From Ophiura sarsii (Eukaryota; Echinodermata; Ophiuroidea; Amphilepidida; Ophiuridae): a stretch of DNA of 64,000 nt. Positions 48,031 through 59,665 of this stretch are shown piece by piece. The position numbers and the translations under genes are program-made. The DNA lies in the NCBI GenBank assembly GCA_035610835.1, contig CM069443.1:89307753-89371752 (forward strand), in the 5' to 3' direction. Position 1 is the stretch's first letter. Each line of letters starts with the position of its first letter. The notes under the pieces were generated by a model. The model was given only the letters and a program-made list of their open reading frames with translations, was not told where the DNA came from and ran no database searches.

Positions 48031-48439
48031 ACCACTTAATTTTGTGAGGGAATAGGGATGTGGATTCGTTAAATCAAATACCGAAACTTCACAATTTTGC
48101 ATTGAAAGTTAGTAAGTTACAGTAACATTTCCGAACTAGATGCCCGCTAAACTAGCGGTAAAGTATCCACGAAATTATAGTATTTTACAGTATGACGGAA
48201 CAGAAATGAAGTTGGGTTTACCCTAATCAATGAATACAGCCATAAAGTTGGGTTTACCCTAATCAATGAATACAGCCATAATCCATACAAATTGACATTC
48301 AGGTGATTCAAATGATTCAAACAGGAGGACAAAGTGGAAGAACTTGAACGCATTCGCAGTGTCCTACTCCTACATGTAGGTGTGTGTGGATACAAGCAGT
48401 CTCAAGTCACTCTCACTTCGCCATCGCCAGTTCACAAAA

Positions 48440-48945
48440 CCGCCCAAAACGCAACCAAACAGATGCTCCGTCCGCAGAAAAAGGGTCGGAAACCCTACCC
48501 TACGTCAGAGGTGTATCGGAAGGTCTGCGCAGAATACTAACCAAATGCGGTGTCCGGGTTTACTTTAAACCCAGGAACACCCTCAGGCAGCACCTAGTCT
48601 CGCCCAAATAGACTTAAAGGAGAAGTGTGGCACAGTGTAGTCAGCCAGTAATGCTAAAACTGCCTCATACATTGGCGAGACCAACCGCCCCCTGGGCATC
48701 AGAGCCGCGGAACACCAACGGAACCGTCTCCCATCGCTGAACATACATGTACCACGAGGACCGGGCATAAAAGTTCCCCAAGGACCACATCAGAATCCTT
48801 GATTCTGACTCAAGGTTTGGATGAGGAGTTCACGAAGTGGCTCACATCAGGCTCAAGCAGAGCTCCCTCAACAGAGACTGAGGACGCTACTACCTACCAG
48901 CGATTTACCCGCCGCTATTGAGTTGTCGTCCATCACTGCCTGACG
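48440..48945 (+). pseudogene. Penelope-like retroelement: RT tail and GIY-YIG endonuclease
   Basis: The plus strand has PYVRGVSEGLRRILTKCGVR followed by FKPRNTLRQHL, then (after one frameshift) DLKEKCGTV, SYIGETNRPLGIRAAEHQRN and HIRLKQSSLNRD with GRYYLPAIYP. This order is diagnostic of Penelope-like elements. There are at least one frameshift and two or three stops, so it is dead. It lies within ZMYND19 intron 1, in sense orientation. Confidence 0.85.
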
Positions 48946-49094
48946 GCGATGATGAGACTTAATAGCTTTAAACTGCCAACAGCGCCCCCACATGAAAGCT
49001 ACCCCAGAGGTAAGCTTTAATATTTACTGTTGTGAGAAACAATAATCTCAAAAATATGATTCAAATGATGTTTATTTACTCTTTTTGATTTCAG

Positions 49095-49154
49095 ATGAAA
49101 TATTCCCTTCTAGATGAACAAGACATTTCACTCGTAGAGAGATATGCCTTTGAG
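49095..49154 (+). CDS. ZMYND19: ZMYND19 exon 2
   Basis: Twenty codons encode MKYSLLDEQDISLVERYAFE, bounded by acceptor TTTGATTTCAG and donor GTAAGT, phase 0 at both ends. It matches the vertebrate segment with KYTLIDEQDIPLVESYSFE, so the splice from exon 1 (GK|MKYS) is in register. The first codon is ATG but is internal. Its placement between exons 1 and 3 of the same gene, with consensus splice sites, makes the call firm despite the short length. Confidence 0.9.
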
Positions 49155-49408
49155 GTAAGTACTTTTTGTCAGTACATTTCATGTTAGTTTTTCGGTGATT
49201 TTTGATGTCAAATTGCATACCAGTAAAAAGATGATGTGTTCGCAAAATACAAGTATGTAAGCCCCGAAAGAAAACGCATTTCTTTTTGGTAAAAAACGCA
49301 TGAACTTTTAAGCAAAATACCGAAATTTCATCAGATTCACTCAAAACCCGAGAAAAAAGCACCAACATTGTTGATAGTGAGAGAACACCGCAAATATATT
49401 TCTGGGAG

Positions 49409-49698
49409 CATTAACCCTAACTCTACTACACCATACGGCAACTGGGCGGAAAACATGTTTTTATAACCCGGCGTGCAGGTTTTGGGGCTACCAAACGGAC
49501 CCATGCTATATAACGAGGCGAATATACTCGCCTCGTGTCGACTGACAGACGTGGCGTTGTGGCTAGGATCTGGGCCCGGGTACTGGAGGTCCGTGGTTCA
49601 AATCCTGGGGGTGTCGGGGTGACCTTTCTGGTGAATTTTTGGGTGGGGGTGGGAAAAGAAATCTGTTGCCGTGTGGTGAAATAGAGTTAGGGTTAATG
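49409..49698 (+). mobile_element. tRNA-derived SINE with inverted ends
   Basis: A tRNA-like head (GTGGCTAGGATCTGG; GGTCCGTGGTTCAAATCC near 49590-49607) is followed by a tail ending TAGAGTTAGGGTTAA. The complement of that tail (TTAACCCTAACTCTACTACA) also stands at 49409, so one insert has inverted termini. A related copy is at 50990-51180 on the minus strand. Confidence 0.65.
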
Positions 49699-50989
49699 GG
49701 TTTCTTAAAAATCACCCACTATTTCACGGAATCGCACGTTTTTCGTAAGAAATTGCAATTCTTGAGCTAACTTTAGCGTAGCGAACGTAGAACGGTTGTC
49801 GGTCATTTTGTTTGTGTTTCCGTGCGAGGTCATGACCTGAACACAGGTAAATTTATCTATCATCACATGATTTATTTTATCAATGAATTTTGTTTGTTGT
49901 GGTTCCCACGTTCTTTCTTTAAATACGTAATGGCTGTGTCCATCATAATTTCCATGTGTATTCAATACGGTTTATCATTTAAGAGAGGCATCATGCTATG
50001 TCTTCTGCCGCAATCAATTGTGGATAATCGAGGATGGAAAGTGCTAAGTATGGCATGCTAAGTAAAGTAAGCCCTCCTATCACACTATGAATGATGTATT
50101 GTATTCTACCGCATTGACGCGAAAAATCGAAGATACTTCCTAGACACTTGAGCTTATTAGGGATAGTTATTGCCCGGATTTTAAATCCGGCTTTAACTTG
50201 ACATTTAATCTCATTCCAGGACTGTTAAAATGCTTGATACATAGGTCGATTTGATCTCTATTTCAATGTTTTAGATGATGAAATAAAATATTGACATTTT
50301 TCTTTGAAAAACCTGAAAATCGCGGGGCGCTTTAAGAATTTTTCTTTGATAAACCCGCAATACCGAGAAAACATGGGTGATTTTCAAGATACCGAGAAAT
50401 GTTACCAAAAGTGAGAATCAAGCAGTGAAAAACGCAATCGCATTTTACTCCGGGGCTTACAAGTATGTATACATTATTGTAGCGAGGTAGACATATATGA
50501 AGGCTAAGCTGGGAATTCAGTGTGTCTCAAAGTTATTGGCAAATTTTAGTCTCAATTCTTGAGAACTGACCAAGACTAATTTCCCATTAATTTTACTCAA
50601 CTAACTAGCCACACCACTGCCAGTATCAAACAAACTCTTTATCTGTAAATTTAATAACGAAGACTAAAGGCCAAATAAAAAAATATAGTAGTTTCCCGTC
50701 CTGGTGCGCATCCGTTTTGGCTGCCGCATCAAGAAAAGTGTTGTGTTTTTTTCATTCTATTTTTTCATTGTCTTTTTAAAGACATTTTCGAAAATCTGCG
50801 TCATTTTTATAATCTATCTGCACTTTTTCTCAATCGGGAAAATATTCTCTTTTGCAGTCTATGTCTAAGTACAGGTGGAGGCTGGAGCAATGCTACCAAT
50901 GATGCTATTATAAATACTGTGATAAGTCTATCCAAATGCATTGAATCCTCTGTGGAATATTCTCCGCCATCTTGGATCGGCCGTTTTGC

Positions 50990-51180
50990 AACAAGAAACT
51001 AGGTTTATTTTTACTTGTCCTAACCCTAACTCTACCCCCACTTTTTCAGAATTTTTTTTCAACATGGAAAATTGACCAAAATTTCCCCCAGATCCCTGGG
51101 ATTTGAACCACGGACCTCCAGCACCAGTGGCTTGCAATTCCCTACTACACCACCATGGGTGTCAAGGCTACTTGGCGCAG
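50990..51180 (-). mobile_element. tRNA-derived SINE
   Basis: The minus strand reads ACACCCATGGTGGTGTAGTA, then TGCTGGAGGTCCGTGGTTCA (B box) and a tail with TAGAGTTAGGGTTAG. It shares the GGAGGTCCGTGGTTCAAATC core with the copy at 49549-49698. Confidence 0.65.
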
Positions 51181-52595
51181 TAATAATTCTGTAAAACAAC
51201 TTAATTTCGTGAATTTTCGCGGGACTCAAATTCGTGAAATTATATTGCCCTGAATTAATGTGTTTGAAGATGATAGAAATGGTAGCATAATTCCACATCC
51301 TTTATACTGGATTCTGGATACAAATTGAAACTACAGTATCTGTGTGTATCCAGTGTACATACAATAAAAACAAAGCTTAATTAATTGACACACACGATTA
51401 ATTTTTAAAGTCATTGTAACGATATCTGTTGAAAAATTGTGTTACATTTGACTTTTTTCAGTTCAGAAATAATGTATTTGTGATTGATTTACTCACTGTA
51501 ATATCGTGACAGATTCATCCCCGTGTGCGTATTTTGAACTGTCAGTTTCCTCTTTTGCCGACCAGCACCGGTCTGTGCTAACAATTCACATGACATCGAA
51601 GGAAAAACAAACAGCGTCGGTTGACTTGCGTAATGCCTGCTTGAAATGGAGGGATAACCACCACTACTTAGTAATAGTAATTGTTGTGCCTATAAAAACT
51701 GTATCGCACATATTTTGTAATTGAGTGTAGGGTTCAAAATCCGGCAGTCTCGACGTCTTTTTATTTGTAGCAAATAATTTTTAGTAAATTAAATTTTAGA
51801 TTCGCGAAACTAGTGATGATTAGGAATTCCCGAAAAAAACATGCCGCAAAATTAACTTGCTTTACAGTATCTGCGCCAAGTAAACAAAGGCCCTAAACTT
51901 GCGATATCGTGGTCAATTTTGACAGTTTTAAGCACATTCCGGCAATGTTTTGTAATAAAACAATTGAACATAGTGATAGAAAACATGGTTTTTAACAATG
52001 TAATCATTATATTTTATTCAAATACTTTCCTTTAAACTTTAAATAGAAAAGGGTTCAAAGATTTCATTTTTACCAATATCTCAAAATTAACCGTCCCATC
52101 ATATTTTCATACATATATATAGTAACTTTACAGCTCTCTAGCGCAAAATGGTTCATGCCGACAACTGCATCATTTGGAACGAACGTGCATCAAAATGTTC
52201 ATACTGATAATTAATCAATGATCACCAAATGGTATCGTTCTGCAAATGCTGGCTGCCTACATGTAACAGAAATACGGAACAAAATTCTTATGCCAGTGTA
52301 ATATTTTATATGCCCTAATGAATTTACAATGCCAAAAGGCCAAGAGCAAAAATATCAATGCTAGTCTTATACTTAAGTCTGTAAAATCTTAGGGGTCAGA
52401 AATATTCCATTTAGAAATTATAGGCTAAATGTGGTGAATTATTGCCAAAAGGTGGTTAACCACCAGCCAGTTTGTGTACTACTCAATCATAGTCCGTACG
52501 TATTAATTAAATGTGTGGGGCTCCAGAAATATTTCCAAAAATTTCGCACGGTCACAAAATTTCCCACCTTCACATAATTTCTGCTTTTTGTAAAC

Positions 52596-52824
52596 TGCGA
52601 AATTTTCTTTCTTTCTTTCTTTCCCTTCTTTTCTTTCTTTCTTTCCCCTTTTTTTCTCCTTTTCCTTTTTCCTCCCTTTTTCCTTTCTCTCTTTTCTTTC
52701 CCTTTCCCCCTTCTTTTCCCCTTTTCCCTTTCTCTCTTTTCTTTCCCTTTCCCCCTTCTTTTCCTCTTTTCCCTTCCCCCATTTTTCCTGGTGGGTAGGT
52801 TTGAATTTCCTGCTGAGCACCTTC

Positions 52825-52858
<34 letters not shown>

Positions 52859-52874
52859 GGCTGTTACGCCACTG
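52596..52874. mobile_element. Polypyrimidine hAT-like repeat, right half (copy 3)
   Basis: GCGAAATTTTCTTTCTTTC, long T/C tract, CCTGGTGGGTAGGTTTGAAT, poly-C, then GGCTGTTACGCCACTG. Third copy of the right half of 14711-15264. Left boundary and target duplication are unresolved. Confidence 0.75.
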
Positions 52875-54351
52875 TTTCTCAGCAATTGTCTAAAATTAAT
52901 GAAAATATGGTGTCGCTAGGGCTATAATAGTAATAATAAAAATAATATTTATCCGACTTCGGAATTAAAAAGTGGCATTGGGATCTGTCTCACATTTGTC
53001 ATCGTAAATAATAACATTCAGAATTTATGTAACATCATCTATATTTATATCCTATTGCAAGGCCGATACGTAATCATTTCGATATAACGTAATAATTGAA
53101 CATGTTGTAAAGAGTTCAATCAGTTCATAGTTTGCAACATGTTCACCTACTCCCCTGGAATCAAACTTGCAAACATGCAACTTCAGTGGGTACAATATTG
53201 TAAAAGGTATTAACAGCCCATACAAAGTTTGTCACACTGGACAAGTGAATTTAAAAAATCTTCTCATTGGTGAATTAGTATTGCAAGTAAGTATTCCTCG
53301 TTTATAAAAGTTGCTCAATGTCAAAATAGCCAAAGAATCCGATCATAAACCTTGTGACCATTAGGGAGCAATTCTGCATCCAAATTTCTACAAATCAGTG
53401 CGTAAAGTTGGATATGAAATGTCAGAAAATACGCTAGGTAGCAGAATTCGGAATACTTGCGTAGCATTACTACACCTAAATAAGTCCGGCGTTTTCTAAG
53501 ACAAATTTCAAAGTACCGACCCTACAAGGGTAATTACTCTTACATACTACTGCAAATGATAATAATGTAACTAGTGGTGGCTTATTAATTATCTAGTTCA
53601 TTAATGATTGAAAGGACCAAAAAATAGAGTGACACTTCTTTACATTACAAAGTAAGTTATGTCTGTCAACATTTATTGAATTTGAATTGGAACTGCAAAT
53701 TTGAAACAAAATGTTTGATTCGTTTTTTATACAGCACTCGCATGTAAAATATTACAATTGCACAAGTTTGTATAAAACAAGAAATCAGATTGTACATCAA
53801 AAACACATACAAGGGATCATAATCCAGTGCACTGAGTGCAGTAAACATGAAAAGTATGAGAACAATTAAAAACCAAGTGTCGAGAATAGCCCAAAGGCCG
53901 GTAAGATGCCGCAGTCGGGGCATTACAATCCTCATGTTTTTTGCCAAATTGTAAGGCGTCATAGTTTCCTTTTTTCGAATATCACATCGCGTGCTTCACT
54001 TTTAGCTATAAAGGGTAGGGTATGAACATTCTCAAATAAAAAGGGTGGGGGTCTGACCCCTGTCCGGACAGTGTCAATGGGCAAATTTGTTGTGACCTTG
54101 TGCTTCTAAAATTAGAACTGGCATTGAAGTTATGCAACTCAAATTTTAAGGACGACCTTTCATGTAAAATAAAAAACATCAAGTTGAAAATCGGGCCAGC
54201 AATCAGATCTACTTTTGAGTACAGTACATTACATTTGGTCTCAAATAGGCTGTGATTAGGATGATTAATAAGAAGTTGTATGATTCAATTATGCTTTTAA
54301 TCTCCTTTTATGTGTTTTTTCTCTCTCTTCTCTCTATTGATAATTCCCCAG
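52875..54351. other. Intronic DNA, nothing else recognised
   Basis: Apart from the doubtful hydrophobic minus-strand frame at 53666-53962 I see no gene or repeat boundary here. Confidence 0.4.
53666..53962 (-). CDS. Unassigned 98-codon hydrophobic open frame (doubtful)
   Basis: The frame runs antisense within ZMYND19 intron 2. The predicted product has two hydrophobic stretches, one with WFLIVLILFMFTALSAL and one with FLMYNLISCFIQTCAIVIF, followed by basic residues RVLYKKRIKH. That pattern would suit a small membrane protein or a receptor remnant. T-rich intronic DNA also yields such frames by chance, and I recognise no family, so this is kept only as a candidate. Confidence 0.15.
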   Translation of the reverse strand: MTPYNLAKNMRIVMPRLRHLTGLWAILDTWFLIVLILFMFTALSALDYDPLYVFLMYNLISCFIQTCAIVIFYMRVLYKKRIKHFVSNLQFQFKFNKC

Positions 54352-54523
54352 GCTCGAGTAGACGTAGATAAGGATGGAAATGGTGCAAATGTTTATGCCT
54401 ACACATTTGACATGAGCAGAGGGAGAAGTTCAGGATGTTATCTTCAAGATTTAATATGGGAGAGGCATCATGGTGCAATACAGACAGGGTTTAAAGTAAC
54501 ACATAAGAACAATGTATCTGTAG
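54352..54523 (+). CDS. ZMYND19: ZMYND19 exon 3
   Basis: The exon is 172 nt (57 codons plus one base), from acceptor TTCCCCAG to donor GTAAGT. It starts ARVDVDKDGNGANVYAYTF, continues with RGRSSG and LQDLIWERHHG, and ends HKNNVSV. All of these align with the conserved central region of ZMYND19 (MEVDADGNGAK..AYAFD, LWERHRGG, FQVVHLNAVTV in vertebrates). The final G joins AT of exon 4 to make the Asp of the conserved VDNRL. This region comes before the MYND finger and is the most conserved part of the protein. Confidence 0.93.
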
Positions 54524-54960
54524 GTAAGTCACATTTAGTTTTGTTGCTGGTCCCATGTCACAAGGTGGTGTAATTTGTGTTACATGGTCAAAATTGCCAA
54601 AAAAGTATTTTGTTATATGTTTTAGGTATTGCCACCCTCTACTAATTCATACCACTTTTTTGTTAAAAATTCCTTTCGTTAAGGCAAAATCGGCTAATTA
54701 ATAGTTAATTAGTCCATTGTTGGCAATGTAAATAAGAATTTTCAAATGCGTTTTTCTCAAATTAGACCTACTGTACTAAAAGAAGCACACAATTGAAGTA
54801 ATTGGTTGTATCAAACTGATACATACAGAATATATTGAAAACATACTAATACACAAATTGAGCAGTGAAATTTGGTAACAAATATTGTAATTTGCATATT
54901 AATTGCAATTTAATTATAACCTTAATTTATGCGGTATACCCAGAATGAAATTATTGTTTA

Positions 54961-56560
54961 GGCTATCGGTAATGAATTCAAAGTTTCCTGTTGGAGGTTT
55001 TGAAAACCTGACGAGGTCGCTATTCATTATTCATTATTTAGCATTATTCATTATTTAGCATTACATTAAGATTTGCCGTAATTCAACTTACGATAAGCGA
55101 CTATTTCATCAAGTACCTTTTATTTTGCATAGTATATTAAAGAGGGGTCACCCAGACCATTGATGAATTATCTGCTGCAATAGACAAATACAAATCATGG
55201 ACTATGGGTGAAAAAATTGCTCTGGCCCACGGCGTATGCTAAAAGTAGCCCAAAATTGCCCAGTCATAAAATTGCTCTGGCCCACGGCGTATGCTAAAAG
55301 TAGCCCAAAATTGCCAAGTCAATAGGAAATAAGCGGGCGACAGGCGCCGTTCAGCGCCCGTCGGACGGCAAAAGGCGCCCGTATTGGCAAAAAATGAAGA
55401 GTACAGGCGCCTATAATTTCACCATTTTGGCGCCCGTTGTCAGACCTGGTTTGACACGAAGGAATTCATAATTGTTTGTTTACATCTTCTTACGATCGCG
55501 CGCCATTTTGTTATGAATCCTCGTGTCCGTGGTGCACCACTAGTTTTATTCCAAGTCATTTTGTTGGCGCTTTTTCGTAACACTCAGCGACATGGAAACA
55601 AGACTAGCATCAAATGTGACGTCAATTACGTCATGATTATAAAATTCTCCAACCTGCGCAGAAATCCGCCATTTTGAACCAATTTTAAACCGACGGAAAA
55701 AATTCTGCGCAATTACATGTAAAGCAATGGGGATTTTGACTCAGACGAAAACGAAATATTAACTTTCCGATACATCTAGATTTATCACACTTTTTCTAGT
55801 TATTTGAAGATGAAACTCTATATTTGTTGGTTTGACTTTGATGGTACGTGAGCAAATATCAAGTAGGGAATATGTTTGCGTCAGTATTTGCGACATATTT
55901 GTGCAATAGCATTGCAAATCTTCAAAAATTTGTCGCACTTTCGAGATGCAACTCCGCTTAAAATCGACGCTGGACTTGGTTGTATGCACTATGCAGGTTA
56001 TAGCGGGTCTGCTGCGCTCTACTCTCAGTGTGTTCACGGAGAGCGGGATGGATACGGGTCCTGTTTATACGCCCATAGTCACGTAAGAGAAATTTCTTGG
56101 GATAAACTCATCATGAACGGCCACACCTTTTTTTAAAACAGCCCCTGGTTCCACCAAAACGGCCCCTGGTTCATGACAAAAGCCAGTGAACCAGGGGCCG
56201 TTTTTTTCTAAAAGTGGCCCCTGGTCCTGTGGTCCTTATTTCCTAGCTGCCAATAGCTGTATTGGGCGGGTAAAGGCGAACCATGGTACCACTGGTGGCC
56301 AATCAAAATCAGATAGCCTTAAAATATAACGCCCTCAATATTTTACTATCAATTTAGCGTTGTCGAATAGCCGTGCGGAATTTCTCGGAGATTGATGATG
56401 CTTTGTAAGCTTTCATACAATACTTCCGGGTTTGCGATTGTAAACAAAATACGACGTCAAATCTGATTGACACAGGAATAATGAATAATGAAAACGTTGA
56501 CGCGGCAGGGTAAATTGACGCGCGCGGCAACAGGAAACTATGAATTCATTACCGACGGCC
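54961..56560. mobile_element. Harbinger-like nonautonomous element
   Basis: Terminal inverted repeats of about 33 bp (GGCTATCGGTAATGAATTCA on the left, complement of GGCCGTCGGTAATGAATTCA on the right) with a 3-bp TTA duplication (54958-54960 and 56561-56563). TTA targets and GG-starting termini fit PIF/Harbinger. The interior has a 52-bp direct duplication (GCTCTGGCCCACGGCGTATG near 55210 and 55264) and CCCCTGGTTC palindromic words near 56140-56215. No transposase is seen. Confidence 0.78.
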
Positions 56561-58490
56561 TTATCACTATGTAAAATTACCAAAGTAGTCAAGTTTCAAG
56601 TTTGAGTCCACTGCATAAATAGATACATAAGAAGTAACTTTGTGGTGAAGGACACTTTTTGTAATTAGTTAATTAAGTTAATTAAGCGATCTTACTAAGT
56701 GGCTTCAAGAATTTATACATCATCTTTTGATGTATTAATTTATCCAAAGGTTAATGACTTTAAAATGCTCTAGCATTTCTTTAAAGCATTACTAAATAGG
56801 TCCTACATGATTGAATGTATCTCTAAAATCTTTAAACCATGATAACACATTATAAATTAATTATAGGCCGACAGCCAATTAATTAATAATTACCATCGCT
56901 ATAAATCAGAGAAAACAGAACTTCAGTATGCCCTAATGGGTTGATAAATGGCAATCATTAATTTGTTTAGAGGAATTTGTATTTATTACAAATTTATCTT
57001 TAAAATGAGATATTGATGAGGTTGATAGGACAAGGGGTTACGAAAATACAACAATTTATTCAAATCAACACTACGAAAATCTTGTATTTCCCTATGCTAA
57101 TACATTACCCGCACCCGCCTGAGCCGCACCCGCCTGAGCCGCCACCCCTGCTTCTTCAGATTTAAACTGCTGTAACTCGGTTATTTAAATTCCTATTTCA
57201 ATGAGATTTCACACTGTTATAGACCTATCTCTCAGCTTTAAAATGATGCATCAACCATTTCAATAAGCCAAGGGGTTGTGGTGCTATAAGATTTTAATGA
57301 CGAATCCATTCGGAAAAATGTAACACCGCCACCCTTTTAGCATGCCCACCTTATGACATGCGACCTGCTATGTATCGGCCAATACTTGTCAGTTATTTTT
57401 GTTGTCAAACTCTGTAATAGTCAGAATGAAAAGTTTGATACAGGCTTGTGTTTTGTAACCTCAGTAAAAAATTAAAATGAATTCCATCGATTTTATTTCA
57501 CCATATCTGTCAGGGGTGCAAAAAGTTATTTCTTCCTCAGGAGCATGCTTCTAAGAATCAAGATTTCCTCAAACAAACCAGAACCATGGTAACATAAAAT
57601 AGCTTCTGCATCACAAATATTTACATAACATTAGTTGTGTTGTCACATAAATCAGCTTAATATCTACTCATTCATTAGGACAACGAAATGATGACCTCCT
57701 AGGAGGGTACATCTTTTTTGAGATTATTTGTTTGCAGAAAACATGCGATATTGATTCATTACTTGCATGAATTTGACCACAATTAGATTACATTTGGCTT
57801 TGAACAAGCTTTGAAATGATATCCTTGAAATATGCGTGCGTGGCGCGCGAAAAAATATTATTTTTATATTAAATTGGTGTCGATTCAACCGATTGCTCCT
57901 TAAAATTGGATAGAAAAGAAGTAAAATACCTTCATGGACCCCGCTCCCTGTAGACACGCCATTAAACCTGATTCCTAAACAAGTCCGTTTTAGGCTTTTC
58001 GATTACATCACAGGGAGGTGTACATATATATTTTTTAACTTTCATCATTATTGCATTAGGCCTATACAGGTTTCTTGTAAATGTGACTATCAATTTGGCT
58101 TTGTCTTTCTTTTTTGTCCATTTAGCAAAATATTATATCCTCAAATCTGAGATGTTGGTCAGCTGCTGTCCTTTCAGTCATCTCCATTCATGTTATTTAT
58201 TCCTCTTGATGTTGATGATTCTATTTCAACTTTACTATACTTACCAACTTGCTTGGTGCTTTTAATAATGGTTCTTCTTTGTTCTTTGTATCTCATCGAT
58301 CCAATATTTCCTCAAGGTTTTCCAGGTCATCCTCAACAGCTCTTTCTTCAATTTTAGTGCTGCATTGATAAATTTGAATTTTCTGTGGCTCAAAAGTCGG
58401 AACCCTCATCTTACATGTTGTATAACTTTCCTCAGATATTCTCCGTTATTTCCACCTTCACGACTCGACTCGCATCTTTTCACTGTTTTT
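56561..58490. other. Intronic DNA, nothing recognised
   Basis: Only a short GCACCCGCCTGAGCC duplication near 57110-57140 stands out. Confidence 0.4.
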
Positions 58491-59665
58491 GTCTCGCCTG
58501 ATGTAATCAGAGAGAGAGACTATGTTATCACTATTTCTGTCCGGCGGCCGCCGTCAGCCGTCTGCCGTGTGCTAAGAAATACCTTTGTGACGCGATATCT
58601 GGAGATCCGTAAGGCCTATCTTGATGGGATTTGGTGGAGGGAAGGGGGTGGTGTGTTCTTTTTGCTGATTACATTTTCATGGTCACCAGAGGTCATCGGG
58701 GTCAAATATGGGGTCAAATAGATCAGTAAGGCCTATATTGATGAGATTTGGTGGAGGGAAGGGGAGTGGTGTGTTCTTTTTGCTGAATAAATTTTCAAGG
58801 TCATCAGGGTCATTCAAGGTCATCGGGGGTCAAATAAGATCCGTAAAGCCTATCTTGATTGGATTTGGTGGAGGGAAGGGGGTGGTGTATTCTTTTTGCT
58901 GATTAAATTTTCAAGGTCATTGGAGGTCATTCAAGGTCATCTGGGGTCAAATAAGATCCGTAAGGCCTCTCTTGATGGGATTTGGTGGACGGAAGAGGGA
59001 TGGTGTGTTCTTTTTGTTGATTAATTTTTCGGGGTCATCGGGGGTCAAATATGGGGTCAAATAGATCAGTAAGGCCTATATTGATGAGATTTGCTGATTA
59101 ATTTTTCAAGGTCATTCAAGGTCATCTGGGGTCAAATAAGATCCGTAAGGCCTATCTTGATGGGATTTGGTGGAGGGAAGGGGGATGGTGTGTTCTTTTT
59201 GCTGATTACATTTTCAAGGTCATGAGAGGTCATTCAAGGTCAAATATGGGGTCAAATAGATCAGTAGGGCCTATCTTGATGCAACTTGGTGGAGGGAAGG
59301 GGGGGTATTCTTTTTGTTGATTACATTTTCAAGGTCATTGGAGGTCATTCAAGATCGTCTGGGGTCCCCCTAAAATGTCTTGCCTCCTTTTGCCCCCCCC
59401 CCCCCAAAAAAAAAATTATGATGCTGGCGCCGCCACTGCATAGTCCAAAGGGGGTGGGGTACCATCTAAACTTTGAAGGGCCATAAAGCGGAAACGATTC
59501 GTTTGTGTTCCGCAATTTATTTAGTACTGGGTAACATTTGAGCATCCCTTAAGGTATTACATCCCTTGCATTAACTACAATGCATACCTCTGTGACAGTG
59601 CTACATTGTATCATATGTTTCATCATCATTTCTTTCAAGTCACTTTTGATGAACAGGCGAGACGC
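58491..59665. mobile_element. Candidate element with GTCTCGCCTG inverted ends
   Basis: GTCTCGCCTG at 58491 is matched by CAGGCGAGAC ending 59665. Between them are the 118-bp-type repeats and a CCAGCATCATAATT/CAGTGGCGGCGCC-type terminus near 59395-59440. The short ends make this tentative. Confidence 0.35.
58600..59360. repeat. ~110-120 bp tandem repeat with GGTCA words, 6-7 units
   Basis: Units read GATCCGTAAGGCCTATCTTG, ATGGGATTTGGTGGAGGGAA, GTGTGTTCTTTTTGCTGATT, then AAGGTCATTCAAGGTCAT and GGGGTCAAATA. Units vary in length and some lack the middle part. Confidence 0.85.
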
